A stretch of DNA of 64,000 nucleotides from Lamellibrachia satsuma (Eukaryota > Annelida > Polychaeta > Sabellida > Siboglinidae), in assembly GCA_033239005.1 (NCBI GenBank), contig BSQZ01000001.1, forward strand, positions 33,257,688 through 33,321,687, given 5' to 3'. This document shows, piece after piece, positions 12,300 to 25,006 of this stretch (positions are counted from its first letter, which is position 1; every line of letters begins with the position of its first letter). The notes beneath the pieces were generated by a model. It was not told the DNA's origin. It saw nothing but the letters and a program-made list of their open reading frames with translations, and searched no databases. The position numbers and the translations under genes are program-made.

Positions 12300-13635
12300 T
12301 AAAAGCACAGTGACGAGGTATCCTTAGCATCATAGATACCACAAAGCATCATACTTCGAATTAACTGGAACTTCTACACGTATACTCGCACACTTGCACA
12401 CAAGCACGTATGAGCATTCTGCTAGATAGCGAAGGGATTCGCCCGTGAATTGTACGAGATGGTGGCGGAGAAGCGCAACTAATTGGACGAGGCCGGTTAG
12501 TTGTGCTACTCTGTCAGCCGTCGAGTACGGTTTGCTGCAAGGTGCAGCGAAGTGGAACGTGAATGTCCCAGCGGTAATGGTGGCCCCACAGAGGATGCCT
12601 GGCAGAGCAGTTTGCTGGCGGGTTTGTTGTGTCGACGTAGACATCACTGCTGGTGCGAATGATAGGGACCTTCACAGCATCGTCGGCCGTGGTTGGACGT
12701 ATAGCTGCCGCTGTGTCTTTGTCACTTGCACGCAACATGACGGACGCCATCCCGTGTTTTTGTTTAACCTCGGCATTGTATACAATCTGGTTGATGACAC
12801 GTCTTTCTGGCCACTGAGGTGAGCAGTAGCTTGTGTTTCTCCGTGATCCAGGAGCTGGTTCATGGCAGCCCGATATGGCAACAAACGCAATAAACGTTAC
12901 GCGTTGAATTATATCTTAACGCGTTGAGTTATCAACCAACGCTTTCTCGGAGAAAATTAGCGCGCTGAGTTATCAGCCCACGAGGGCTCGAAGAAATTAA
13001 CGTTGGTGTTTCGAACACTGGCTCGTGGAGCATAGGGGGTCAATGCCAGTCTGGACTAGACAGTGTAACGGGGTTAACAATAAAGCTTAGATGGGTCCAT
13101 TAGTAGAGTAGGTACTGCTTCTAAAACATTCCCATTATAGATATTAGGTCGTCCTTCCGGTGTACTTGTATTGTCAGTTTGCCGGGTTCGAACAATAATA
13201 TGGGTTTGGTTTACTAACGCTCGATATCCAGTGTTCGATTTCCACAAATTCAAATATCCTTTGGAGACTTGTCGACCCACATTGACAAGCGGACAATTTT
13301 TCATTTCTTGTATACCAAATAAATAAATAATACAGTAAAGTACCGCCTTTTTTATGATGCGTAACTAAACATAACATTCATTGTATCGCCATCTGGTGAA
13401 TAGCTAAATGAGTCATCATTGATTGACAATTTGACGCGTTAATTTCTTCGAGTCCTCACTGTTTGATAACTCAACACGTTAAGATATTTTTTTAGACGCG
13501 TGACGTTTACCGCGTTTATGTCCCTATCGGCCTGACCTACTGATTTATGTCGCTATCGGCCTGCCCTACTGATTTATCATGTTAGGACTCACGACGCGAT
13601 TTGTATTGTTGTCCGCTCTGTCCACTGCCTAGCAC
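12300..13635. other. No gene recognised
   Basis: Several short frames overlap on both strands (for example plus 12445-12822), none with a recognisable domain. Short motifs recur: AACGCGTTGA(A/G)TTAT at 12905-12940, an inverted AACTCAACACGTTAA near 13468, and CTATCGGCCTG(A/C)CCTACTGATTTAT twice at 13525-13576. Confidence 0.55.
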
Positions 13636-13639
13636 AATC

Positions 13640-16530
13640 CGGACACCTTGCATACATACACGCGGACGTACATACATACCCCACATACCCCACATAATGA
13701 CCCCATCCATTTACCTATCACCACTTCCAATCTGCAGAATGACCCCACCCATTTCACAATCACCAGAATGGTCCCATCCATTTCCCTATCACAAGAATTA
13801 GCCCACATACTTCCCAACAACCAGATTGACCACACCCACTTCAAAATCGCCACACAGAACCTCCCACTTCCTAAACACCATATTGAAAACCCACTTCTCA
13901 ACCACCATATTGACCCACCCATTTCAAAAACACCATGTTGACCCACACTCGTCACAATCACCACAATGACCCCATCCATTTCCCTATCAACATAAAGACC
14001 ACACCCAAATGTGTATCATATAATATCTCACCAACTTCCCAATAACCGGAATTTATCCACCCCTTTCCGATCACCATAATGACCCCAACCACTTCCTAAA
14101 TACCGGAAAGACCCAAACACTTCCCAATCACCGGAATTTTCCCACACCTTTCCAATCACCAGAATGACCCCACCCACTGCTGAATGACCCCACCCACTGC
14201 TGAATGACCCCACCCACTGCTGAATGACCCCACCCACTGCTGAATGACCCACCCACTGCTGACCCCACCCACTGCTGAATGACCCCACCCACTGCTGAAT
14301 GACCCAACCCACTGCTGAATGACCCCACCCACTGCTGAATGACCCCATCCACTGCTGAATGACTAGGATGACCGCCAACAATTTTCCATTCATCGGTATG
14401 ACCCAAACATTTCCTTCCCAATCTCCCAATGACCCACCCATTTTCCAATCACCATATTGGCCCCAGCCATTTCCCTATCACCAGAATTACCCCCACGTAC
14501 TTCCCAGCAACCAGATTGACCATACCTACTTTCCAATCACCATATTGAACCACCCACCTCCTAAACACGATACCGACAACCCAATTACCAACCACAATAT
14601 TGACAGACCCACATCCCAATCACCAGATTGACCATACCAACTTTCCAATCACCATATTGAACCACCCACCTCCTAAACAGATTGACCCCACGACGTTCCC
14701 TATCATTGTAATTACCGCACCTTTTACCAATCCCATAAAAAATCCCACCCACTTCTCAAACACCATATTGACCGACCCACGTCCGAATCAACATAAAGAC
14801 CCAACCTATTTACCTATCATCTTAATTACCGCACCCACTTTTCAATCAAAAGAAATTCACACACACATCACAATCAGCAGAAGCTGCCTCTCCACTTCCC
14901 AATCACCGGAATTTTTCCACCCCTTCCCATCAACAGAATGACTCCACCCACTTACCAATCACTATAATGAACCCAACCACTTCCCAATCACCGGAATTAC
15001 CCAAACACTTCCCAATCACTAGATTTATCCCATCCATTTCAAATATGCAGAATGAATCCACCAATTTCACAATCACAAAAATAAAAACACCCTTTCCCCT
15101 ATCATCATAATGACCACACCCACTTTTCAATCATATAATATCCGACCCACTTCCCAATCAGCGGAATTTCTCCAACCCTTTCCATTTACCACAATGACCC
15201 AAAACACTGCTCAATAAACATAGTGATCCCCAACAATTTCCCATTCATCGGTAAGACCCAAACATTTCCTCACCAACCACCAGATTGACTCACCCACTTC
15301 CCAATCTCCAGAATGACCCCAACCATTTCCAAATCACCAACCCACGACTCAATCACCATATTGACCCAGTACTTCCAGTACACCATTTTGACCCACACTC
15401 GTCACAACCACCATTTCCCTATCATCACAATGACTACACCCAACTTTATAACATATAATATCCCACCAACTTCCCAATCACCGGAATTTCTCCACCCCTC
15501 TCCAATCACCATAATGACCCCAACCACTTCCAAAATATCGGAAAGACCCAACCACTTCCCAATCACCGGAATTTTCCCACCCTTACCCAACTAACAGAAT
15601 AACCCCACACTGCTCAATGACAAGAAAATCCGCCAACAATTTCCCATTCACCGGTATGACCCAAACATTTCCTTCCCAATCACCAGATTGACTCACTCAC
15701 CCAATCTCCAGAATTACCAACCATTTTCCACTCACCAGAAATACCCCATCCATTTCCCTATCACCAGAATTACGCCACATACTTCACAACAACCAGACTA
15801 ACCACGCCCACTTCTCAATCACCATATTGAACCGGCCACTTCCTAAACACCACATTGACAACCCACTCCCAACCACCAGACCCCACGTATTTCCATATCA
15901 TCGTAATTACCACACCCACTTTTCACTTTCCAAATCATCAGAAGCAGCCCGCCCACGTCACAGTCACCGGAATTTCTCCACCCCTTCACATCAACAGAAT
16001 AACCCCACCCACTCACCAATCACAAGAATGAACCCAACCACTTCCCAATCACTAGAAGGAACCCAATCATTTCCCAAACACCATATTGACCGACCCACAT
16101 CCCAATCAACATAATGACCTCACCCATTTTCCTATCATCATAATTACCCACCCAATTTACAATCAAAAAAAAAAAGATTCCAACCTCTTCCCAATCACAA
16201 GAAGCAGCATTCCCACTTCTCACATACCGGCATGTCTCCACCCTTCCCATCATCAAAATAACCCCTCCCACTTATCAATCACCAGAATGACGCTAACCAC
16301 TTCGGAATTACGAAACACTTCCCAGTCACTAGAATGATCCCAACCACTTCCCAAACACCAGGTTGACCCTCCCACTTACAAAACACCATATTGTCGTACC
16401 CACGTCCCAATCAACAGAATGACCCCACCCATTTCCCTATCATCATATTTACCCCACCCACTTTTCAATCACAAAAAAATCACACCCACTTCCCAATCAC
16501 CAGAAGCAACCCATCCACTACCAACTCGAC
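13640..16530. repeat. 2.9-kb A+C-skewed degenerate tandem array
   Basis: The plus strand is almost entirely A and C with some T and very little G. Short modules such as CCCAATCACCAGAATGAC, CCACCCACTTCC and CACCATATTGACC recur at roughly 30-bp intervals with heavy divergence. Frames are Pro/Thr/His/Asn-rich on plus and Gly/Val/Trp-rich on minus, as expected from the composition, and are not genes. Confidence 0.9.
14165..14362. repeat. 20-bp homogeneous sub-array inside the A+C array
   Basis: Unit TGCTGAATGACCCCACCCAC repeated about ten times with rare single changes. It is much more uniform than the surrounding array, so it is a recent local expansion of one module. Confidence 0.92.
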
Positions 16531-16869
16531 TGCAGCTGAAAGTTCATTAGCTAATACGTCTGCATCATTTCCACTTAAATGAAGCCCATCCTTCTTGTAC
16601 ATATCAGTCATCCACAAAAAACATCCCCAGAAATCCACAAATCCAACTTCCTTTTCCCGAAATGTCTGCAGGACTAGCATGTTAATTGCAAGTCTCCGGC
16701 AATTTCGATATCCCTGACCCCGGTGTCCCTTTACTGGTAAAATCCCTGACAGCATTGTCTGATCAACTGCTTTAGTGTTTAGATTAACTGCCTGTATTTC
16801 CTAAGTGTGACAGCTGTTTCCCAACTCTTTACATTATTCGTTCCTGTGTGTAATAAGATGTTTCATTTC

Positions 16870-17350
16870 AAGTCCACAAACGTATAGCGTTGCGTATTGG
16901 TGGGTGGTAGTTTGGTCGTCACTACCTTTTGTGGGACAAACGAATGTTTTTTATTGGAAACATGCGCGTTATTTTATGTCCACAAACACGTATTGAGGGG
17001 TGTGCGGTGGTCGGAACCTATCGAAGCATTAAGCGTTTTCTTGGACTTATGCGAAGACCCCCTCAGTACTGCTAGCTATATCGCTTTGGTACTGTGTTCT
17101 GAGCAAATGTAAGCAAAGGGATGCTGGTATTAGAGCAGAAATGCAAACGAATACACGCAGGGTGTGATAGTTTCTGAGAAAGAATCACAGAGGAAGCGGG
17201 TAGCAATTAATCCACTACAAGCCGTTTGTTGTTGTAACAACAAACATGCATTCACCACGTACAATGTTATGTTTTGTGGTAATCAGTACATTTGACTAGT
17301 TCTGTGTTTGATCAATTGTAGCGTGAATTACATATATAATCGGCATGCGT
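16870..17350. repeat. Right arm of distant inverted repeat (partner 2870-3350)
   Basis: Reverse-complement match to 2870-3350; see that entry. It lies immediately upstream of copy B, so the A-specific insertion at 2942-3539 probably derives from, or shares a source with, this segment. Confidence 0.82.
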
Positions 17351-17359
17351 GTTTGCATG

Positions 17360-17390
<31 letters not shown>

Positions 17391-17440
17391 GTATGTATGC
17401 ATGCATGCTTACATACATGCATGCGTACATACATACATGG
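17351..17440. repeat. TATG/CATA tetranucleotide tract
   Basis: GTAT repeats followed by CATGCATGC and CATACATACATG, joining the inverted-repeat arm to the 40-bp array. Confidence 0.93.
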
Positions 17441-17747
17441 CTGGCGGGCCGTGCTGCACGCTGGCCGTGGACAGACCAAGGTGGCGGGCCATGCTGTACG
17501 CTAGCCATAGACAGACCAGGCTGGCTGGCCATGCTGCACGCTGGCCCTGGACATACCAAGCTGGCGGGCCATGCTGCACGCTGGTCGTAGACAGACCAAG
17601 CTGGCGGGCCATGCTGCACGCTGTCTGTGGACAGACCAAGCTGGCGGTCCATGCTGCACGCTGGCCGTGGACAGACCACGCTGGCGGGCCATGCTGCACG
17701 CTGGCCGTGGACAGACCAAGCTGGCGGGCCATGCTGCACGCTGGCCA
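17441..17747. repeat. 40-bp minisatellite, about 7.6 units
   Basis: Unit GGCGGGCCATGCTGCACGCT then GGCCGTGGACAGACCAAGCT, 40 bp. Copy A at about 905-985 has only about two units. The open frames are cyclic and not genes. Confidence 0.93.
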
Positions 17748-18657
17748 CCGATATATTGACACCGCCAAACCATCTCACTAAAATAAGAATACGGCGCCTG
17801 CATATTTTTACTATGTCAACTTATTCAGGAAATTTAATTATACGAAACCCCCCTTGGAAATAGCATTTATTGAAAGAAAACTCGGATTACACTCCCAGGA
17901 TAGGTGTGCGCCGTGATTGCTTCCTGTCTTCCCTTGGACACAAGTCAACTGGCCTTGAATGAATGTGACTTCCTACACCTTGTCTGACAACTCACTCATG
18001 CATATCTAGACACGTTGACTTAGTTCACCGCCCTCCTTCCTGCTATATGCCTCGATGTCGAAGATGATCGGTCGAGTCGTCCGTTCCGTCGATGAGAACG
18101 ACTGCGGATGAACAGTCTGATTTGCGATGCGAAGCGCAAGATCGACCCAAGACGTTTGTTTTCCTTTAGTTATTATTTCGCCATTACACTGCTATTGATG
18201 CGATAATACCACTATCAAAACCCCTCGAATGTATGACGTGGAAGGTACTCGCAAAATGGATGTAGATGAGGACCCCCTAGCCCCGATGAAAGTGGGAGAT
18301 ATATACTTATGTCACATCCCCTCTTGTATGGCAAGAATCGCATTTAGAATGCTACTGCACTGTTGACGTTTGTGTTACATGTTGTTGGTAGTATTCGTGG
18401 ATCGGAAGAATTCACGTTCAGATTGTCCACAACAATATGAATGTAATGGTTATGTGTGTAAGCATTCGATAACTAATTGTGTCATTTAAGCCAACAAAAC
18501 AAACGCATGTTTGGTGGAATACGGTTCATTATCAATGACTGATTGACCACGTACAATGACAAAAACAATTTAAAACACAACTCACACCCGTGTGAGCAAC
18601 CTTACTGTGTAACCGGTTACCGGTAATATCTTTCGTGCAAAACATGGACTAGTTACT

Positions 18658-19053
18658 GTGACAGTTATTATTGTAGACAAAGTTAGTATAACTAAATATT
18701 TCCAAGAGCACATGAAATGTAAATTAAAATATTGGAGACACAGTCAAATACAATCAAATGACAACGTTAACCGACACCACGTAGCAGTCATCTGCTTGCA
18801 TTGTGGCGGTCCCTTACTGTTTCGTGCACTTCATGTTCTGGGAGGGGTAATGGCAAAGGCACACTGCACCTTTGGGACCCTTTGCACTGCACTTACGCAA
18901 AACGTGGTCTATAATAACGTAAATTCGGCAGCCTCCACGTATTGGAAGTTTTGGGGAGCAGCTGCATCCATGTTGAGTATACTGACAGGCGGCATTTCCC
19001 AAGGAGATGCAGCGGCAATCACTCCAAATGGGATCCAGTGCTGCAACAAATGA
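18658..19053 (+). CDS. Possible terminal exon of an unrecognised secreted/hydrophobic protein
   Basis: A 131-codon frame ends at TGA 19051-19053 and an AATAAA signal follows at 19072, a tight and plausible 3' end. The first 40 residues look like ordinary AT-rich DNA. From about residue 43 the composition changes to small and hydrophobic residues: AVICLHCGGPLLFRALHV, a GGVMAKAHC stretch, FWGAAASMLSILTGGIS, and a C-terminal CCNK. There are six cysteines, including the terminal pair. A possible acceptor (CACGTAG) near 18785 would start the exon at this change. No signal-peptide exon is apparent nearby. It is B-specific sequence. I do not recognise the family; a chance frame is the alternative. 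Confidence 0.35.
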   Translation: MTVIIVDKVSITKYFQEHMKCKLKYWRHSQIQSNDNVNRHHVAVICLHCGGPLLFRALHVLGGVMAKAHCTFGTLCTALTQNVVYNNVNSAASTYWKFWGAAASMLSILTGGISQGDAAAITPNGIQCCNK

Positions 19054-19150
19054 ATTCTAACATTTGAAAAAAATAAATAGTTCTTATTTTCGGTGATATC
19101 TGCTGCAAATTTGAAATATTATTTCTGCCTTCTGCATTGATTTGGATACG

Positions 19151-19290
<140 letters not shown>

Positions 19291-19583
19291 TTAGGGCTAA
19301 ATGAAGATTATTATTTACACCGTCACCGTGTAAAGATAAAACGCATATATTAAAATCAGTTGTGTCAAGATACATAAAATGCTGCTGTTGTATAACTGTT
19401 ATCAGCATTAACATATCGTTCGTAGAAAACCAGTATATGGACCTAAACAATAAAGTTACGGAAATGTGCATTAAATACCTCTTTTGACACGAGCGCCATC
19501 AACTGCAACGACAGAAATAAACACATAATAGAAAGCCCATGCACATATCTGTCAAACTTAGACTGTTGTTGCATTTGCTAAAA

Positions 19584-19691
<108 letters not shown>

Positions 19692-20015
19692 TTACCAAAA
19701 GCATATTTGGTTCCAGTACTTGCATTCAAACGTCATGATTGCAAAGATTATTATTATTAGTAGTAGTAGTAGTATTATGCTATTATACGTACATACGAAC
19801 ATACGTATGTACGAACATTCGGAAACACGCTCACGTATATACATACACATCCACGCACGCACGCACGCACGCACGCGCATGCATGCATGCATACATATAT
19901 ACATACATACATACATGCAAACCCGCATGCCTATATAATTCACGCTATTGTACAAATCATTTTCGTAACTTTTTTCTTTCTACTCAATGCTTATTCGCCA
20001 ATTTCATTCAGTTAA

Positions 20016-20628
20016 ATGTATTTTATACCCTGCTGATGCTTAATGTTGATACCTTGCAGATGCGTAATGGCAGAAACCTGAGCTTGTTTGCTACAGGAAC
20101 ACACAAAGAGTAACTGTTGTTAAAGGTCATTTAATAAATGCATCGTGATAATAAAATACATGTATCGATGAGAAAATAGCTGGTACAAATATGTTCATCG
20201 AGAAACATATCATATATGTGTAAATCGATGAGATATAGCTTAATCATCAATACAAACTAGCTCATCGAGAAAAGCAATTATTAAATGACTTGTAAAAGTA
20301 GCAAAGGTGGGGCGATCATTTATCCCACAGTACATAATCATGATAACACGGTACGCAACACGAGAACATTGGTGGTAGAAAGGGGAGGATGGTCGGAGGA
20401 AAAACGTCCAATGTGTTGCTTCACGAAAACACGACTTCCGTCAGCGAAGTTTGCAACACAAAGGGACAGGGTTTAACTTGTCACGTGGTCACATGACGTT
20501 TTTGGACTAAAACCATTTCGCGTACTCCGGACTGTTTCTCGTGTTGCGGACCGCAACAAACATGGCAAAGTAGATTCTCGCCTCACATTATATAAATACA
20601 ATTTTTTCAAGTGTAAAAATATTCATAT
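20016..20628. other. B-specific insertion of about 600 bp
   Basis: The sequence CATTCAGTTAAAT is followed in copy A directly by TATTCTATGCTGATG (3578 onward), but in copy B the match resumes only at about 20626. The insert contains repeated ATCGATGAGA/TCATCGAGAAA motifs at 20163-20275, with inverted and direct copies. No coding sequence was recognised. Confidence 0.65.
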
Positions 20629-20634
20629 TCTATG

Positions 20635-20925
20635 CTGATATGAAGAGCAACTTTTAATAAAATTTAATTTCCTTGAAAACAAACGTCACACTTCCTTACC
20701 CGATTCAGTGGCAAGAAGGTCTTCGTTCAAGTGACGAGTCGTGCCCTTTCAGTGTTGAATCCGACCTAGCCATCCCTATTTATAAAGCAAGCAAGCGTGA
20801 ATGTGCTGCGTGTATGTGATCATTGAAACGGATTCAGCAAAGCGAAGCATTACGTCAGCATGCAGACGTGTTCGTTGTTAGTGACATCAGTATTTGTATT
20901 GCCATCTCGAATTTGCCTTCACATG
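20635..20925 (-). pseudogene. Orphan promoter and leader exon, paralogue of 3600-3900
   Basis: Matches the TATA box, leader and GGTAAGG donor region of the minus-strand unit in copy A with few changes, but the signal-peptide exon that should follow is replaced by the 20016-20628 insertion. This looks like a promoter left without its coding exon. Confidence 0.55.
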
Positions 20926-20929
20926 CAAT

Positions 20930-22059
20930 ATGAGTTTTTTAATACGTATTTTGTGCCGGCGTAGACGTAATTTATTAGGTGAGTTGTTGTCTGCAAACAT
21001 CAGTATAACATGCTGACAGTTAGTTGTGACATTTTATCGTTACCGTACTCAACCTTCCTGCCGAATCACGCAATCAAATCTTCGTTTTTGTCAGTATGCT
21101 TTTCACTTGTATTCTGCAACCAGTGAATATTGATCTGGTTGGTTTATGTTACTGTTCACTTCGATGCCTAAGAATTGATTGGACCGAAGCAGAATTATAA
21201 AAGATCGTCGAAGAAGCTGCTGATTATAGGGCTGACTCGTCCCCAGACAACGTCAACGTCAGCTTAAAGGCAGTTCTCCAGTGTAGATAACGGTAGCGGC
21301 TGAGCGCTTGTTCTCATAGCTCGAGAGAACGCTTCGACAATTGAGGAGAAATTAATTTACATGTGTATATTACGCCATTTCAACTTAGTTACTTAGTAGT
21401 AAATAGCCGTATTAAATGTTCTAAATGTTATTCCCTGGACATTCAAAAGCTACGGCTTAATGATTTAAATTATACCTTCCTATTAAACGTATCGTAGGTA
21501 TCATATAAAAATAACTTCAAGTACTGCTGAACACTGAATATATGTGTTGTTTCCTTGTCATTGTGGATTAAATGATGTTGTGCTAAGCAAAAATGCATGT
21601 TCCCAGGAAGAAAGAAAAACACATTTTATGTTTTTTATCAACGGCAGACAGATTATTATATACATCACCAATTGTCTCTACATTATGTTTTCGTCCATTT
21701 CAGTTTGATCATGAATAAAATAATAATAATAATAATAGAATTTCCCTCGGATTAATGGGTTTCCTGCTACGGCGGCCAAAAATCAGCCTGATTGACCGCG
21801 TCCCAATTTCAAATTGAGTTTGCGATAGTAAATACTGTCAAAAGCAAACTCTGGACACGAGGCAGCGTTGTTTTTCGTGTTCCCGTGATTTGTGCATCTT
21901 GACGCTATGAATGGTAAGGGATGCCTTCAACTAACGTCTTTCCTACTGTTTTATGATATGTTATAATTAATGTGCTATTTGTGTGATGTTTTTCCTTGTT
22001 TGGTGCTTGGTGTGATACTCCATAAACAATTAATCACATCTAAACTGGAAGATTGTGAG

Positions 22060-22118
<59 letters not shown>

Positions 22119-22699
22119 CAGTTCTGTGATTCCGCGACATATTTGTTTCCATTTCCCGGTGTGGGATGTTTTATTTCTCCTTCATAGACACCAGGCAATA
22201 GGGGCCAACAGCTTCTAGTCTCTCTATCGAAAGACACAGGCAGTGTGGAGTGAACGAAATTGCCCCTCGATCGACAGTGCGGCGCTCTGCCGCCAAGACA
22301 CCGCGCTTAATGACAGGAATGGCTATGTTTTCTGTGAAATACAAATGTATTAAAACTCTTAATTTCTGTGTCGTAGTTTTGTACAAGCGGAAACACGACA
22401 AGCACAAACGGTAAAAGCAACGACATTTAATCATTTTACTCTTTTGGAAGACAAATATAATTTTCACGTGCAACTGTTTTAACTCAGGTATGTATCAACA
22501 TTTACTCCATATTTGCAGAAATTAGTTATGGAATATATGCATATGTGTTATATCGGTAGCAGAGAAACATCGCAGGTACCGCACTAACATAAGTGGTGAT
22601 TGCAACGGAAGAAGAACGCATTTGCTGAAAGGAAAACGTCAATGCAATTTTCTAATACATGAATAGACGCAACAACAGCCAGTACAACAAAATAGTCCA
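20930..22699. other. No gene recognised; includes (TA)n at 22061-22115
   Basis: Unique-looking AT-rich DNA with no supported coding frame. The frame on minus 22171-22473 (100 codons) has no recognisable domain or splice evidence. Confidence 0.6.
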
Positions 22700-22975
22700 T
22701 TGTTCTGCATGTGGACAATATCGACGTTCAAGTGACTTGCCGTGTCGATCGTTGGAACTGGAGACGTCGTTGTAAGACGTATATGTTAACTAGTATTGTG
22801 CACAACATTACTTGTGTTTCTTCGCAGAGATAACTTGACGTTGTGTATTACGAGAACACACGCATGACTTAGACTTTGCACGCAGGTATGAGGACAATGT
22901 TTAATATACGATTTGACAGAAATGCGTCTCGGTTATTTGCTCCGGCTGCACTAACGTGTTTCATTATATACATGG
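22700..22975. repeat. Diverged third copy of the 6935-7195 segment
   Basis: Shares CGTTGGAACTG/CGTTGGAACCG, the CGCATGACTT...TTGTGCACGCA-like block, and CGGCTGCACTAACGTGTTTCAT (compare CGCTACACTAACGTGTTTTAT at 7173) with copy A. The nearer match for copy A is 23400-23620, so this is an older tandem relative lying just upstream. Confidence 0.6.
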
Positions 22976-24029
22976 GCCTACATTCAGCCACGGTGCATTT
23001 ACTACACGTAGACTATTATTTCGCATGCCCACCTCTTTTTTTTATTGTGGCAAAAAAATAGTTCATCGGACATGTTATCAGTTTATTGATTCACCTGTAG
23101 AGCACATTAATTAGGTAATGTCACCATGTTGCTGTTTCGAAACTTCTAGGCAACTTTGTTCACCCCACTTTGTCTGTCTTTCGGAAGAGACACTAACAGC
23201 CGTTAGTGTTAGGAGATGCAACATATCCCACACGTAGCCTGCTGTGGACTCCATCTCTCAACCACTTGAACAGTAGCAGAAGCGTCGATGACGCGGATCA
23301 GTCAATTCTGCTAAATACCTCGCATGAGAACACGATTGAATGGATTGGTTTAACTTTGGATGATGTTTAGTCTCGACACCCGACACGGACTAAAACGGTT
23401 TGTTCCTTCGCATGTGGGAAATATCGACATTCAAACGACGTGTCATGTTGACCGTTGGAACCGTAGACACCATACAGGTGGTTTATGTGCTATTAAAAAA
23501 CACGCTTGTTAAACTATGTTTTTCATGAACATTCTACACTGCGAAAACGCACGCACAATCCGCTTGTGCACGCATATGTAGGGACAATATGTAACATAAC
23601 GGTATCTCATGGATATGCCCTCGTTCAGATGGCGCCATCAAAAAACGTCACTGCTCATCGATAAAAACCATGTGGCTTCACAGAGTGAACCACATCGTTT
23701 GAAGTTTTCTTACGCAACTCGCAATTATTTTCACTCATGGACACAATGAACTAAAAACCGAGAACAATTTAATCTAAATAATGACAAAAAGCATGTGTCG
23801 TCCATCGTGTTTTTCCTTTCTAGAGAAACACGTCACATCATACATTATGTTGCGTGCAAACGCCTGGACGTCCGAGCAGGTGTGAGAACGCTATATATCT
23901 ATGTCTCCGCGGACAGTGTCGGCGCCTTTGTAACGATGCACTTTCTGCATGTTTCAAACATAGTAGATATGTTTTTACAGTTTGACAGTTATAGCTACCA
24001 CCATAGTCCGCGAGACAACCCTACAAATA

Positions 24030-24475
24030 TTAAAGTTGATTATCACATTTGGGAACTAATTCCCGCTAAGATTTTCAGTTTCTCCAATGTGTAAATCGTC
24101 TAAAATGTCGAATAAAGACGCGCTCAACAATTGTTATTAATACAACGCTTCAAAACGTCACCTGCGGTCGTCCGCGAAAGCCGTCCCTGTCCGGATTGAA
24201 ATAAGTTGACGTTCGGTAGCAAATGTAGCATATAGCCGAAGAGTCGCCCCCGGGCTCATCGGACCAACCGGCTGATCGGCCGGCGCTGTCACCGACGACA
24301 CACGGCTTTTGTATTTATCAACTGTGGGTAGTGGACGCCATTGGTCTGACGCAATTGGCGACGGTGATATGAGTCCAGCAGGGCACGCCCCAACGACACG
24401 CTCCAAATACCCATGTTGTAGGTTAGCACAGGCAACAAAAACGATGCGTAGAGATTTCAAACTGATATGAGTTAA
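24030..24475 (-). pseudogene. LINE reverse-transcriptase C-terminal fossil (copy B)
   Basis: On the minus strand, frames broken by indels retain CVACANLQHGYL-type and NKAL-type segments, followed by PISRLVR, a GRLFGYMLHLLPN segment, GRLSRTTAG, and TLEKLKILAG. These resemble the end of a LINE polyprotein ('RPLS..VR.ARWRLFGH.LRL' then a terminal 'LEKLR.LA'). It is frameshifted and has stops, so it is inactive. Copy A has lost the segment equivalent to about 23925-24294. Confidence 0.6.
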
Positions 24476-25006
24476 TTTGCACCTCACTGTTCACATATAA
24501 CAAAGTACGACACTTCCGAGATACTTACGGAATGCGACTCAGCTTTAGGTGATAATATTTTTAATACTGTTTGCTCGACATGAAATACATGGTGTGCCAT
24601 CCTCGCTGTATAGATTACGATGTCAGGAGAATATATGAAATAATGTTTTCTAAGCAAAACACAAAATGCTCAACAATATGCATATTGCATACACATATAT
24701 TGTAAATCCGTATATGATTGAATGATTCACGTCAATCGTCACGAGATTTTAATTTGCTACACACAATGTTCATACTTTATGAATCGCATTATGATGTTCC
24801 TATTGTTCAACGATTGATAAAACCAAGGAATGTGGCTAACTATGTCGTTGTTTCAATTAATAATTAAGTGGAAAAAATCAAGAACAGGAGGAATCGTATT
24901 TGTTTTTATGCTTCCAAAAAGCGTTGCCACTACAGTAGCAGAGAACAAAACGCACTGACTCCTCCGTGGATTTTCGGCAGTTGGATGGAGTTCTACACCA
25001 CACAAT

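Noticed and set aside
12445..12822. 125-codon frame as a gene
   Set aside because: No domain, overlapping open frames on the other strand, and no splice or promoter evidence.
13629..16755. Pro/Thr/Asn-rich and Gly/Trp-rich frames
   Set aside because: Composition effect of the A+C array; frames switch with repeat indels.
17296..17863. Several frames of 60-160 codons on both strands
   Set aside because: They cycle with the 40-bp minisatellite and have no unique domain.
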